Positions 1 through 6,746 of a stretch of DNA of 14,575 bases are shown piece by piece. A program made the translations under genes and the position numbers. The notes below the pieces were generated by a model. The model was given only the letters and a program-made list of their open reading frames with translations. It did no database searches and was not told the origin of the DNA. The number at the start of each line of letters is the position of its first letter. Position 1 is the stretch's first letter. The stretch comes from an uncultured Collinsella sp. (lineage in GTDB: Bacteria > Actinomycetota > Coriobacteriia > Coriobacteriales > Coriobacteriaceae): positions 1-14,575 of the forward strand of contig CAKTWE010000044.1 in NCBI GenBank assembly GCA_934630385.1, read 5' to 3'.

Positions 1-520
1 GTTGTTGAACTCAGCACCCTTATAGCCCCAGTAGAACGTCTTGCCGTTGATGACGCAATCATCGACAACGGTCTTGTTCGCGCGGATGAAGCCAAGATAG
101 TCAGCTTTGCCGGAACGCAGCGTCATGTTCTTAAACGTAACGGTGCCGGCACCGTCGAAGGAGTAGTCGCCGTTGTACTCGGTGCCGAAGTTGGCGGGAT
201 CGGGCACAAGCGCACCGATGTTCCACGCAGTCTTGTCCGTGCCGGAACCCACGAAGGTGAGGTCCTTGCCCTTGGTGTGACCCACGGAGTTTACGCCGTA
301 GAGGGTGTAGTTGCCCTCGCCGAGCTTGATGGTGTCGCCGCTTTGCGCATCGGCGGTTGCAGTGGCAAGATCGGTGTAGGTCGTACCGGTTCGAGTGTTG
401 GTGATCGAGCTAGTCACACTGTCTGCAAATGCAGGTGTGCAGACCCCCCCCCAGCGTGACGAGCGCGACGGCAAACAGCGCTGCGACTGCGCGAGTTGCC
501 GTCTTGGCAAACGACTTCAT
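1..520 (-). CDS. Secreted beta-helix-like surface protein, 5' part, frame interrupted by a G9 tract (phase OFF)
   Basis: The ATG at 520-518 follows a good ribosome site (AAAGGAG, 7 nt upstream). The first codons give a typical signal peptide: Lys/Arg n-region, then a hydrophobic run AALFAVALVTLGG. Nine G residues follow (coding strand, complement of 444-452). As written, the frame then reaches a TAG at 412-410, giving a peptide of about 36 residues. With eight (or eleven) Gs the frame continues through a clean signal-peptidase site (TPAFA, then DS) and stays open to base 1. That part contains YTDLATATADAQSGDTIKLG and DLTFVGSGTDKTAWNIG, a style usual at the start of pectin-lyase-fold (right-handed beta-helix) surface proteins. 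The C-terminus, and so any anchor, lies outside the window. The ligand or substrate is unknown. It could be a phase-variable gene, a decayed gene, or a homopolymer base-calling error. Signal peptide and frame break are seen directly; the fold is inferred. Confidence 0.8.
444..452 (-). repeat. G9 homopolymer (C9 on + strand) within signal-peptide codons
   Basis: Nine consecutive C on the + strand lie inside the signal-peptide coding region of the leftward gene, 68 bases after its ATG. Poly-G tracts of this length are classic sites for slipped-strand mispairing. The present length puts the downstream frame out of register; minus one or plus two bases restores it. Confidence 0.9.
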
Positions 521-563
521 ACTGAAACTCCTTTGCTTTTAGTAGTAATAAAGGCATGAACGT

Positions 564-569
564 ATTGTA
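564..569 (-). promoter_or_regulatory. Putative -10 element of the phase-variable gene
   Basis: TACAAT on the minus strand lies about 44 bases upstream of the ATG at 520, in AT-rich DNA. No convincing -35 hexamer sits at 16-18 bp (the best is ATGATT-like near 587-592), so an activator or extended contacts would be needed. The inverted repeat at 569-583 overlaps the spacer. Confidence 0.3.
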
Positions 570-583
570 GTACTTCTGGTACT
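569..583. repeat. Inverted repeat AGTAC-N5-GTACT
   Basis: Perfect 5-bp arms with a 5-nt spacer (AGTAC TTCTG GTACT) directly abut and overlap the putative -10 element of the leftward gene. The position would suit a repressor operator, but the arms are short and chance is possible. Confidence 0.35.
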
Positions 584-665
584 GTAATCATTTCTTATTT
601 GGCATTCGTACCATTTCGAATTTTGTTTATGCGCATCTTGCATATTCATTTCGCATATCTGCATC

Positions 666-691
666 TTTGTTGCCCCGGATTGCGCAACAAA
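666..691. repeat. Inverted repeat TTTGTTGC-N10-GCAACAAA
   Basis: A perfect 8-bp inverted repeat with a 10-nt spacer lies in the middle of the divergent intergenic region. The palindrome TTGCGCAA (680-687) overlaps the spacer and the right arm. It may be a regulator binding site or a small hairpin; no poly-T follows it on the + strand within a terminator-like distance. Function unknown. Confidence 0.5.
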
Positions 692-861
692 ACGGCGTTT
701 GCTTTGCTGACATGGTTTGCGTGGTGCCACTTGGCGCGCCTATGCTGATTGGGTGTTCGATAGTTTGACTCTAGCAGCGAATCGGGATTGACCGCTGGCG
801 GTGGTAGTACGGCGGCGTCATGCCTATTGCCCGCCATAGAAAAGAGCGATAACTGGGCGCG

Positions 862-890
862 CTGACGTGAATGCTCTTATGGGCTAGACT
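862..890 (+). promoter_or_regulatory. Putative promoter of fchA-folD
   Basis: CTGACG (862-867) and TAGACT (885-890) are separated by 17 bp, each matching four of six sigma-70 consensus positions. The predicted start of transcription, near 897, leaves a leader of about 70 bases before the fchA ATG. The position is plausible but the match is modest. Confidence 0.35.
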
Positions 891-968
891 AGGCACCACG
901 AAAAACACGATGCGTTCGGACGGCATTGGCCGTTCGATTAGCTCGGCAAGCATTGAAGGTGCGTGCAT

Positions 969-1601
969 ATGAGCCAAGAGATGATGGATAAGACCTGCCG
1001 GGAGTTTGCCCGGGCGCTGGCGGCTCGCGAGCCGGTTCCCGGCGGCGGCAGCGCGAGCGCCTTTGTAGGTGCACTGGGCGCTTCGCTTTGCGGTATGGTC
1101 GCGCGCTACGGGGCAACCAATCCCGCGCTTGCCGATCGCGCAGACGATCTGACGCGCGCATTTGCCCAGGCGGATGAGTTGGCGCAGGAACTTGTGGACC
1201 TGGTCGCCGAGGACGTTCGTGCGTACGGCCAAGTGTCCGCTGCGTACGGTATCCCGCGCGAGAACCCGGTTCGACCTGCGGCGATTCAGGACGCGTTGCA
1301 CGTGGCCGCCATGCCGCCGTATCGCATCATGGACGCCTGTGGGCGCGCGCTGGCGCTGCTCGAGGACATGGCCGATAAGGGCTCGCGCCAGTTACTGTCC
1401 GACGTGGCGTGCGGTGCCGTGTTCTGCCGCGCCGCCATGCAGGGCGCGAGCCTGACGCTCTTTGCCAACACCACGTCTATGAAAGACCGGGCGCGCGCCG
1501 AGGAGCTCGAGGCGGCGTGCGATGAGCTGCTTGATACGTGGCTGCCGCGCGCCGACGCGCTGGCGCGCCGCGCCGCCGACGCCGCAAGGAAGAGGGGATA
1601 G
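969..1601 (+). CDS. fchA: Methenyltetrahydrofolate cyclohydrolase, FTCD_C (cyclodeaminase) family
   Basis: The 210-residue protein belongs to the formiminotransferase-cyclodeaminase C-terminal (FTCD_C) family, whose stand-alone members (FchA) hydrolyse 5,10-methenyl-THF to 10-formyl-THF in the cytoplasm. The family signature PVPGGGSASAFVGALGASL lies at residues 22-40, followed by an Ala-rich, all-helical body of normal length for the family. I chose the ATG at 969 because GAAGG (955-959) is 9 nt upstream; the in-frame GTG at 963 would be only 3 nt from it. folD begins two bases after the stop, so the two are surely one operon and probably translationally coupled. A true formimino-THF cyclodeaminase is the alternative, but no formiminotransferase or histidine-degradation gene is adjacent, and pairing with folD favours the cyclohydrolase. 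Confidence 0.88.
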   Translation: MSQEMMDKTCREFARALAAREPVPGGGSASAFVGALGASLCGMVARYGATNPALADRADDLTRAFAQADELAQELVDLVAEDVRAYGQVSAAYGIPRENPVRPAAIQDALHVAAMPPYRIMDACGRALALLEDMADKGSRQLLSDVACGAVFCRAAMQGASLTLFANTTSMKDRARAEELEAACDELLDTWLPRADALARRAADAARKRG

Positions 1602-1603
1602 CC

Positions 1604-2458
1604 ATGGCCGAGCTGCTCAAGGGTGCTCCCGTTGCCCGTGCTTTGACCGAGGAGCTCGCTGCTCGCTGCGCCGCCCTGCGCGAACGGGGTATCGTGCCGA
1701 CACTGGCCATCGTTCGTGTGGGCGAGCGCGAGGACGACCTGTCCTACGAGCGCGGCGCCCTCAAGCGCTGCGAGAAGGTTGGCATTGAGGCTCGCCGCGT
1801 TTTGCTTCCTGCCGATGTTTCGCAGGATGAGTTGCTGGCGGCTATTAAGGGCATCAATGCCGACCCCGCTGTTCACGGCTGCCTGATGTTTCGTCCGTTG
1901 CCCGCTGGGCTTGATGAGGATGCAGTTGCCGCGGCACTCGATCCCGTCAAGGACGTCGACTCCATGACGCCGGCCTCGCTGCTTACCACGCTTTCGGGGC
2001 GAGGCGAGGGCTTTGCTCCCTGCACGGCCGAGGCTGTGTTGGCGTTGCTGGACCATTACGACGTTGAGCTGGATGGGGCCAAGGTCGCGGTTGTTGGTCG
2101 GTCGCTGGTGATTGGCCGTCCCGTTGCCGCCATGCTTACGGCTCGCAATGCCACGGTAACGACGTGCCATACGCATACGCGTGACTTGGCTGCCGAGTGC
2201 CGTGCAGCCGATATTGTGGTTGCGGCCGTTGGACGCACGCGCACGATTGGCGCGGATGCGGTTCGCGAGGGCCAGACGATCATCGATGTCGGCATTAATT
2301 GGGACGAGGCCGCTGGCAAGCTGGTCGGGGACGTTGATTTTGATGCTGCAGAGCCGGTTGTTGGTGCCATTACTCCCGTGCCGGGCGGCGTGGGGACTGT
2401 GACCACGGCGATTCTCGCCAAGCACGTGATCGAGGCGGCGGAGCGCGCATCGAAATAG
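1604..2458 (+). CDS. folD: Methylene-THF dehydrogenase (FolD), cyclohydrolase residues apparently lost
   Basis: The 284-residue protein has full FolD length and layout: N-terminal catalytic domain with KDVDS (116-120), then a Rossmann domain with VVGRSLVIGRP, NATVTTCHTHT, VIDVGIN-like text (IIDVGINWD) and the closing ITPVPGGVGTVT motif. It should oxidise 5,10-methylene-THF to methenyl-THF with NAD(P)+. The start at 1604 sits 7 nt after AAGAGGGG and gives the normal N-terminus; a longer in-frame extension over fchA is out of family. In bifunctional FolD/MTHFD1 a Lys four residues after the conserved Tyr (Y-x3-K) and the Gln of VQLPLP drive the cyclohydrolase step. Here Tyr48 is followed by Ala52 (text SYERGALKRCEKVG) and the Gln site is Phe96 (MFRPLP). 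So the enzyme is probably a dehydrogenase only, with FchA doing the second step. Confidence 0.93.
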   Translation: MAELLKGAPVARALTEELAARCAALRERGIVPTLAIVRVGEREDDLSYERGALKRCEKVGIEARRVLLPADVSQDELLAAIKGINADPAVHGCLMFRPLPAGLDEDAVAAALDPVKDVDSMTPASLLTTLSGRGEGFAPCTAEAVLALLDHYDVELDGAKVAVVGRSLVIGRPVAAMLTARNATVTTCHTHTRDLAAECRAADIVVAAVGRTRTIGADAVREGQTIIDVGINWDEAAGKLVGDVDFDAAEPVVGAITPVPGGVGTVTTAILAKHVIEAAERASK

Positions 2459-2483
2459 GCATTTTTTGCCCACAGGGGTTGCC

Positions 2484-2505
2484 GGGGCGGCTGTTTCGCC
2501 CTTTT
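2484..2505 (+). terminator. Possible weak intrinsic terminator after folD
   Basis: GGGCG (2485-2489) can pair with CGCCC (2497-2501), plus a G-T pair outside it, over a 7-nt loop; TTTT follows. It lies 26 bases after the folD stop and before the dipeptidase ribosome site. Stem and U-run are short, so read-through into the dipeptidase gene is possible. Confidence 0.4.
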
Positions 2506-2547
2506 CGTGCCGAAGCGATACACTGTTGCCGTTTGATTTCTTCGCTC

Positions 2548-2554
2548 AAGGAGG
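2548..2554 (+). promoter_or_regulatory. Ribosome-binding site deciding the dipeptidase start
   Basis: AAGGAGG is a near-perfect Shine-Dalgarno sequence. It is 6 nt from the ATG at 2561 but touches the upstream in-frame ATG at 2555. This selects 2561, which puts the catalytic Cys at residue 3. Confidence 0.75.
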
Positions 2555-2560
2555 ATGCGC

Positions 2561-4084
2561 ATGCCGTGCACAACGATTTTGGTTGGTAAGAACGCGAGCT
2601 ACGACGGGTCGACGCTGGTTGCCCGCAACGAGGACTCGTCCAACGGGGTGTTTGAGCCCAAGCGCATGCGCGTGGTGCACCCCGACGAGCAGCCGCGTGT
2701 CTACACGAGCGTCCTGAGCCACCTGACCGTTGAGCTGCCCGACAACCCCATGCGTTACACAAGCGTCCCCGACGTTGTCCCGGGTCATGGCATTTGGGCC
2801 GAGGCCGGCTTCAACGAGCTCAACGTTGGCATGTCCGCAACCGAGACGCTTACCACCAACGAGCGCGTCCGCGGCGCCGATCCGCTCGTGGACTACGTGC
2901 CTGCCAAGGGCAACGAGGGCGAGGACGGCTATGTGCCGGCGCAGCCCGGCGGTCTGGGCGAGGAAGATATGGTGACCCTGGTCCTGCCGTACGCCAAGTC
3001 TGCCCGCGATGGTGTGCGCATTCTGGGCGACCTGCTCGAGCGCTACGGCACCTACGAGAACAACGGCATCGCCTTTAGCGACGTTGACGAGATCTGGTGG
3101 CTCGAGACCATCGGCGGCCATCACTGGATCGCCAAGCGTGTGCCCGACGACGCCTACGTGACCATGCCCAACCAGCTGGGTATCGACAGCTTTGACCTGG
3201 ACGACGCCGAGGGCGCCCAGGCCGACCACATGTGCTCCGCCGACCTGCGCTCCTGGATGGCCGAGTGGCATCTGGACCTGACGCTGGTCGTCGAGGGCGA
3301 CGGTCCCGCCGCGGTCTTCAACCCGCGCGAGGCCTTTGGCTCGCACAGTGACAGCGACCACGTCTACAACACGCCGCGCGCCTGGTATATGCAGCGCTGT
3401 CTCAACCCCAGCGATGTGTGGGACGGTCCCGACGCCGACTACACGCCCGAGAGCGACGATATCCCCTGGAGCCGCGTGCCCGAGCGCAAGGTGACCATCG
3501 AGGACATCAAGTACGTGCTTTCGAGCCACTATCAGGGCACGGAGTACGACTGCTACGGCAGCAAGGGCACGCCCGCCACGCGGGGCGCCTATCGTCCCAT
3601 TGGCATCAACCGCAACAGCCAGCTCGCCGTGCTGCAGCTGCGCCCCTATGCTCAGCCGGCGTATCGCGCCGTGCAGTGGATGGCGTTTGGCTCCAACTCG
3701 TTTAACGCGCTTGTGCCGCTGTACGCCAATGTCGAGACCATGCCCGAGTACTATGCCGACACGCAGGCTCGCGTGACGTCCGAAAATTTCTATTGGGCAA
3801 ATCGCCTGATCGGCGCCCTGGCCGACGTCCGCTTCCATGAGTGCGGCCGCGCGGTCGAGGATTATCAGGAGAAGGTCGGCGGCATGGGCCACAAGCGGAT
3901 TCACGACGTTGACGCTGCCGTAGCCGCCCTGCCCGAGACCGAGGTTCCCGCCGAGCTTGCGCGCGCCAACGAGGCCTTTGCCGAGCTCGTGCGCGTGGAA
4001 ACCGATGCCCTGCTGGGCAAGGTGCTCTACACCACGAGCTGCGCCATGAAGAATTCCTTCGCGATGAACGACAACGTAAGGTAA
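2561..4084 (+). CDS. C69-family dipeptidase (Ntn hydrolase, PepD type)
   Basis: The 507-residue protein starts MPCTTILVGKNASYDGSTLV, the hallmark of peptidase family C69 dipeptidases, which cleave broad dipeptides with an N-terminal-region Cys (here Cys3) as nucleophile. VARNEDSS and the AEAGFNELNVGMSATET block are also typical, as is the length. No signal peptide or membrane segment is visible, so it is likely cytoplasmic and releases amino acids from imported peptides. It stands about 100 bases after folD with its own strong ribosome site and ends before a strong hairpin, so it may be monocistronic or a weakly coupled third gene of the folate operon. A few upstream residues (Met-Arg) would be added if translation began at 2555. 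The family is recognised with confidence; the exact substrate range cannot be read from sequence. Confidence 0.93.
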   Translation: MPCTTILVGKNASYDGSTLVARNEDSSNGVFEPKRMRVVHPDEQPRVYTSVLSHLTVELPDNPMRYTSVPDVVPGHGIWAEAGFNELNVGMSATETLTTNERVRGADPLVDYVPAKGNEGEDGYVPAQPGGLGEEDMVTLVLPYAKSARDGVRILGDLLERYGTYENNGIAFSDVDEIWWLETIGGHHWIAKRVPDDAYVTMPNQLGIDSFDLDDAEGAQADHMCSADLRSWMAEWHLDLTLVVEGDGPAAVFNPREAFGSHSDSDHVYNTPRAWYMQRCLNPSDVWDGPDADYTPESDDIPWSRVPERKVTIEDIKYVLSSHYQGTEYDCYGSKGTPATRGAYRPIGINRNSQLAVLQLRPYAQPAYRAVQWMAFGSNSFNALVPLYANVETMPEYYADTQARVTSENFYWANRLIGALADVRFHECGRAVEDYQEKVGGMGHKRIHDVDAAVAALPETEVPAELARANEAFAELVRVETDALLGKVLYTTSCAMKNSFAMNDNVR

Positions 4085-4102
4085 AGACAACCTTGCTATG
4101 AG

Positions 4103-4148
4103 CGAGCGGGACAAACGCCGTCAAAGGCTTTGTCCCGCTCGATTTCTA
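4103..4148 (+). terminator. Strong hairpin terminator after the dipeptidase gene
   Basis: CGAGCGGGACAAA (4103-4115) pairs perfectly over 13 bp with TTTGTCCCGCTCG (4129-4141) around a 13-nt loop. The following ATTTCTAT is only a loose U-rich tail. The stem is strong and well placed 18 bases after the stop codon. Confidence 0.8.
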
Positions 4149-4167
4149 TCTTGGCGGTAAAACGATT

Positions 4168-4197
4168 TTGTGTCGTTCGCCCAATCTTGGGTACAAG
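4168..4197 (+). promoter_or_regulatory. Putative promoter of the phasin-like/UbiB-like pair
   Basis: TTGTGT (4168-4173) and TACAAG (4192-4197) are 18 bp apart, in the short gap between the dipeptidase terminator and the next ATG. The match is moderate, but a promoter is expected here because of the preceding terminator. Confidence 0.35.
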
Positions 4198-4232
4198 AAC
4201 GCCAATGCAGTTGTTCATGATTGGAGCCAACC

Positions 4233-4649
4233 ATGGTTATGAAACTCGATCAGCTTGTTAACGGTGCCATCAACGTGGGCTTCGGCGCCGCTGCCGTTGC
4301 CGTCGAGGGCGGCAAGAAGGTTCTCGACGATCTCAATACCAAGGGCGAGCAGGTTCGCAAAGACGCCGGCACCCCCGATATCGCCCGCAGCGTGTCTGAT
4401 ATGTTCGAGCAGGCCGGTGGCACCATCTCCGACCTGACCGAGCGCCTGGGCATGCAGGGTGAGACTGCGGCACAGCGCGTGCTCGACGAGCTCATCCTGG
4501 CTCGCGTCCGCGTTATGACCGCCCCCGAGCGCACGGCCTTCCTGGCCCATGTGCGCGACATCGTCGATTCGGTCGAGGACAACGTGACTTCGGTGCCCGT
4601 CGAGTCCGTTGAGCCCGACGATGCAGAGGACACCGAAGAGGCCGAGTAG
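4233..4649 (+). CDS. Phasin-like helical protein of unknown function
   Basis: The 138-residue protein is predicted almost wholly helical, with an amphipathic N-terminal half (VNGAINVGFGAAAVAVEGGK, then KKVLDDLNTKGEQVRKDAG), a central helix rich in charged residues and an acidic tail ending EDTEEAE. There is no signal peptide or clear TM segment. The pattern resembles small phasin-superfamily proteins that sit next to AarF/UbiB-type kinases in several Gram-positive genomes, although no PHA synthase gene is in view. GGAG (4223-4226) is 6 nt before the ATG at 4233, which decides the start over the in-frame TTG at 4221. The kinase gene begins eight bases after its stop, so a joint role is likely: perhaps scaffold, membrane association or kinase partner. 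Family assignment is tentative and the function is not known. Confidence 0.7.
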   Translation: MVMKLDQLVNGAINVGFGAAAVAVEGGKKVLDDLNTKGEQVRKDAGTPDIARSVSDMFEQAGGTISDLTERLGMQGETAAQRVLDELILARVRVMTAPERTAFLAHVRDIVDSVEDNVTSVPVESVEPDDAEDTEEAE

Positions 4650-4657
4650 CAGCGCAG

Positions 4658-6421
4658 ATGGCAGATTCCACCACCGATTACAACAATCTAGATCCCTTGG
4701 GTGACGAGGCGGCGGTTGTCGACGAGGTCGATGCCGCCGTCTCGGGCGCTCGCAAGAAGCCGCGCGCTGTCGATATGGTCCCCGAAGAGCCCGACGCGAT
4801 GGCGCCGGACGAGGAATACCAGCTCACGCCGGCGGGTCGTCGTGAGCGCATTGGGCAGATCGTTCGCCTGATCAAGAAGTACCGCGTATGGGATAACCTC
4901 ACGCCGGTGCGTCTGCGTCGTCTGCTCGAAGAGCTCGGCCCCATGTTCGTTAAAATGGGACAGATTCTGGCCAACCGCTCCGAGATCTTGCCGCAGCGGT
5001 TTTGCGACGAGCTGCGCCGTCTGCGCTCCGACGTAGAGCCGGTGCCGTATGAGGTAGTGCTCCGCTGTCTGGAAGAGGAATACGGCCAGCGCCTGGGGCA
5101 GATGTTCGACGCGATCGACCCCAACCCGCTCGGAAGCGCGTCACTCGCGCAGGTACACCGTGCCCGTCTGGTGACCGGCGAGGACGTGGCCGTTAAGGTG
5201 CAGCGCCCCGGCGCACAACAGGTCATGGCGCAGGACATCGACATCATCCGTTCAGTGGTGCGCATCGTTTCCAAGTTTGTCAACACCGACCAGTTTGTTG
5301 ACCTGCACGCCGTCGTCGAGGAGCTGTGGGCCTCCTTTCGCGAGGAGACCAACTTTTTGGCCGAGGCCAAAAACCTCAACGATTTCTATGAGTTCCATAA
5401 GAGCGTCCATGGCGTGTCGTGTCCCAAATCCTATTTGGACCTTTGCACCGAACACGTGGTGGTCATGGACTACATCGACGGCATCTCGATTGCCGATCCC
5501 GAGCGCCTGGTGGCCGAGGGCTATGACCTGGAAAAGATCGGCTCGGCGATTGTCGAGGACTACTCGACGCAGGTGCTCGATGACGGCTTTTTCCATGCCG
5601 ACCCGCATGCGGGAAACATCATCCTCAAGGACGGCATCGTCTACTTTATTGACCTGGGCATGGTCGGGCGCATGTCGAGTCACGACCGCGGTATCGTCAA
5701 GGACATGATTTTCGCCGTGGCCGAGGGCGACGTGCCCAAGCTCAAGGACTCGCTCATGCGCTTTGCCGTGACGCGCGGCGATTCGGCCGAGCTTGACCAT
5801 TCGGCCTTTTTGTCCGACTTGGACTTTATCGTCGCCGACTTTGCGGGCCTCGACCTTAAAGATCTTGATGTCGGCGAGTTTTTGACCTCGCTGCTAAACC
5901 TGGCGCGCAAAAATGACGTTGAGCTGCCGAGCGTGGTGACGATGTTCGCGCGCGGCATGGTGACGCTCGAGGGCCTGCTGACCGAGTACATGCCCAACGT
6001 CAACATGATCCAGATCATCCAGACGCATATCAAAAACGAGAAAAGCACCTATGCGCGTGTGCGCGATATGGGGCGCGATCTTGCCGCGAGTAGCTATCGC
6101 GCGGCAAAAGGCTCGCTCGAGGCGGCCGAGTATCTGGGCCTGGCGTCGCGCATGCTCACGCGCGGCCAGCTTAAGGTAAACACGCAGATCGTGAGCAGCG
6201 ATAAGGCGCTGCGCCAGCTGGGTGGAATTATCGACCGCATGTCGATGGCAATTGTGATCGCCGGTCTGTTTATCGGTTCGTCGGTGGTGTACTACGCGCG
6301 CATCGAACCGGTTGTGTTTGGTATCCCGGTCATTGGCTTTATGGGCTACGTGAGCGCGCTGGTGCTGGCGCTGATGCTGGGCCGCGAGATCTGGCGCAAC
6401 AGCCACGGCGGCAAGCGTTAG
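4658..6421 (+). CDS. AarF/UbiB/ABC1 family atypical kinase with C-terminal membrane anchor
   Basis: The 587-residue protein shows the UbiB-family signatures in order: KxGQ at 99-102 (FVKMGQILANRSEILP), the Ala/Gly-rich loop GSASLAQVH (159-167), the ATP-site Lys180 in VAVKVQRPG, EETNFLAEAKN (229-239), FFHADPHAGN (311-320) as catalytic loop, and IDLG (331-334) in place of the DFG motif. Two TM helices lie near 530-546 and 552-574. Such proteins are ATPases or atypical kinases that support isoprenoid-quinone or other lipid metabolism at the membrane. In an anaerobe without ubiquinone the target may instead be menaquinone or another prenyl lipid; that is inference. The first about 50 residues are acidic and probably disordered. 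There is no good ribosome site before the ATG, so coupling to the phasin-like gene eight bases upstream is likely. Lower confidence attaches to the biochemical role than to the family. Confidence 0.92.
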   Translation: MADSTTDYNNLDPLGDEAAVVDEVDAAVSGARKKPRAVDMVPEEPDAMAPDEEYQLTPAGRRERIGQIVRLIKKYRVWDNLTPVRLRRLLEELGPMFVKMGQILANRSEILPQRFCDELRRLRSDVEPVPYEVVLRCLEEEYGQRLGQMFDAIDPNPLGSASLAQVHRARLVTGEDVAVKVQRPGAQQVMAQDIDIIRSVVRIVSKFVNTDQFVDLHAVVEELWASFREETNFLAEAKNLNDFYEFHKSVHGVSCPKSYLDLCTEHVVVMDYIDGISIADPERLVAEGYDLEKIGSAIVEDYSTQVLDDGFFHADPHAGNIILKDGIVYFIDLGMVGRMSSHDRGIVKDMIFAVAEGDVPKLKDSLMRFAVTRGDSAELDHSAFLSDLDFIVADFAGLDLKDLDVGEFLTSLLNLARKNDVELPSVVTMFARGMVTLEGLLTEYMPNVNMIQIIQTHIKNEKSTYARVRDMGRDLAASSYRAAKGSLEAAEYLGLASRMLTRGQLKVNTQIVSSDKALRQLGGIIDRMSMAIVIAGLFIGSSVVYYARIEPVVFGIPVIGFMGYVSALVLALMLGREIWRNSHGGKR

Positions 6422-6508
6422 CGATTTCCGGAGTCGGGGGAAAGACGGATCCTTTTGCCCGGCACTCCATCCACACCCTTTTCTATCGCAAACCATAGCT
6501 TTTACCTT

Positions 6509-6536
6509 GGGCTTCGTCTGTGTGCGGAGCCCTTTT
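6509..6536 (+). terminator. Intrinsic terminator of the phasin-like/UbiB-like unit
   Basis: GGGCTTCG (6509-6516) pairs with CGGAGCCC (6525-6532) over 8 bp with one G-U pair; the 8-nt loop is TCTGTGTG and TTTT follows directly. It closes the upstream operon about 90 bases after its stop, and its U-tract runs into the -35 element of the next promoter. Confidence 0.75.
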
Positions 6537-6563
6537 GCGTGCTACCATACTGACAGTAATAAT
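6535..6563 (+). promoter_or_regulatory. Promoter of the cobalamin-riboswitch operon
   Basis: TTGCGT (6535-6540) and AATAAT (6558-6563) are 17 bp apart; TAATAA with 16 bp is the alternative register. Transcription would begin near 6570, just before the P1 stem of the riboswitch at 6573. The fit between predicted transcript start and riboswitch start supports the call. Confidence 0.6.
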
Positions 6564-6572
6564 CAATGGCCT

Positions 6573-6745
6573 AGATGGTGGTGCGGAGACGCACGAATGC
6601 GCGGTTTTCCTGCGCGTTTGGGAGAATCGGGGTGTAAGTCCCCGGCTGTACCAGTAACCGTAATTCCTCTTGGCCCGGGATGGTCGCGTCGCAGATCGGA
6701 CGGCGCGCCCGGGTCGGTAAGGTTAAGTCGGATCGCCTCCCATCT
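6573..6745 (+). ncRNA. Cobalamin riboswitch
   Basis: P1 forms from AGATGG (6573-6578) and CCATCT (6740-6745). Two hairpins follow (GTGCG-GAGA-CGCAC at 6581-6594, then a GCGCGG/CTGCGC stem). The conserved core is then clear: GGGAGAATC, GGGGTGTAAGTCCCC (P5 with the GGTG-NN-AA-TCC pattern) and GGCTGTACCAGTAACCGTAA, matching the family's GC-G-CC-G-AC-GU-A spacing. The B12 box AGTCGGATCGCCTCCC (6726-6741) closes it. A CCCGGG/CCCGGG pairing can form the peripheral arm. Riboswitches of this class bind adenosyl- or methylcobalamin-type corrinoids and usually reduce expression when these are abundant. The gene directly downstream is a surface protein with transcobalamin-like domains. I see no classical U-tract terminator between it and the gene, so control may be at translation. 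A covariance-model search would settle the subclass. Confidence 0.92.
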
Positions 6746-6746
6746 T

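Larger units (their letters stand above)
521..968. other. Divergent intergenic region, AT-rich on its left side
   Basis: About 450 bases separate the leftward surface gene from the rightward fchA-folD operon. Bases 531-670 are clearly richer in A+T than the flanking genes. I see two inverted repeats (569-583 and 666-691), a TACAAT -10-like hexamer for the leftward gene, and a CTGACG-N17-TAGACT pair for fchA. The short open frames here lack ribosome sites and recognisable protein character. I could not recognise a riboswitch or RNA gene. Confidence 0.6.

Noticed and set aside
277..459. Rightward 60-codon open frame over the phase-variable gene
   Set aside because: Lies opposite the signal-peptide and N-terminal codons of the leftward gene and ends in a Cys/Arg/Pro-rich stretch created by the homopolymer.
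780..968. Possible tetrahydrofolate or ZTP riboswitch before fchA-folD
   Set aside because: Both classes can control folate genes, but I could not find their conserved core sequences; only short GGCG/CGCC pairings are present.
1286..2473. Long open frame antisense to fchA-folD (395 codons)
   Set aside because: It mirrors the GC-rich codon bias of folD, has no recognisable family text, and conflicts with two well-identified genes.
2546..4114. Long open frame antisense to the dipeptidase gene (522 codons)
   Set aside because: A shadow of the strong codon bias of the C69 dipeptidase; the repetitive Val/Ala/Gly/His composition is typical of antisense translation.
6430..6468. GGAGTCGGG/CCCGGCACTCC pairing after the UbiB-like gene as a terminator
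   Set aside because: The pairing is imperfect, with a long loop and no U-run; the hairpin at 6509-6536 is a much better terminator.
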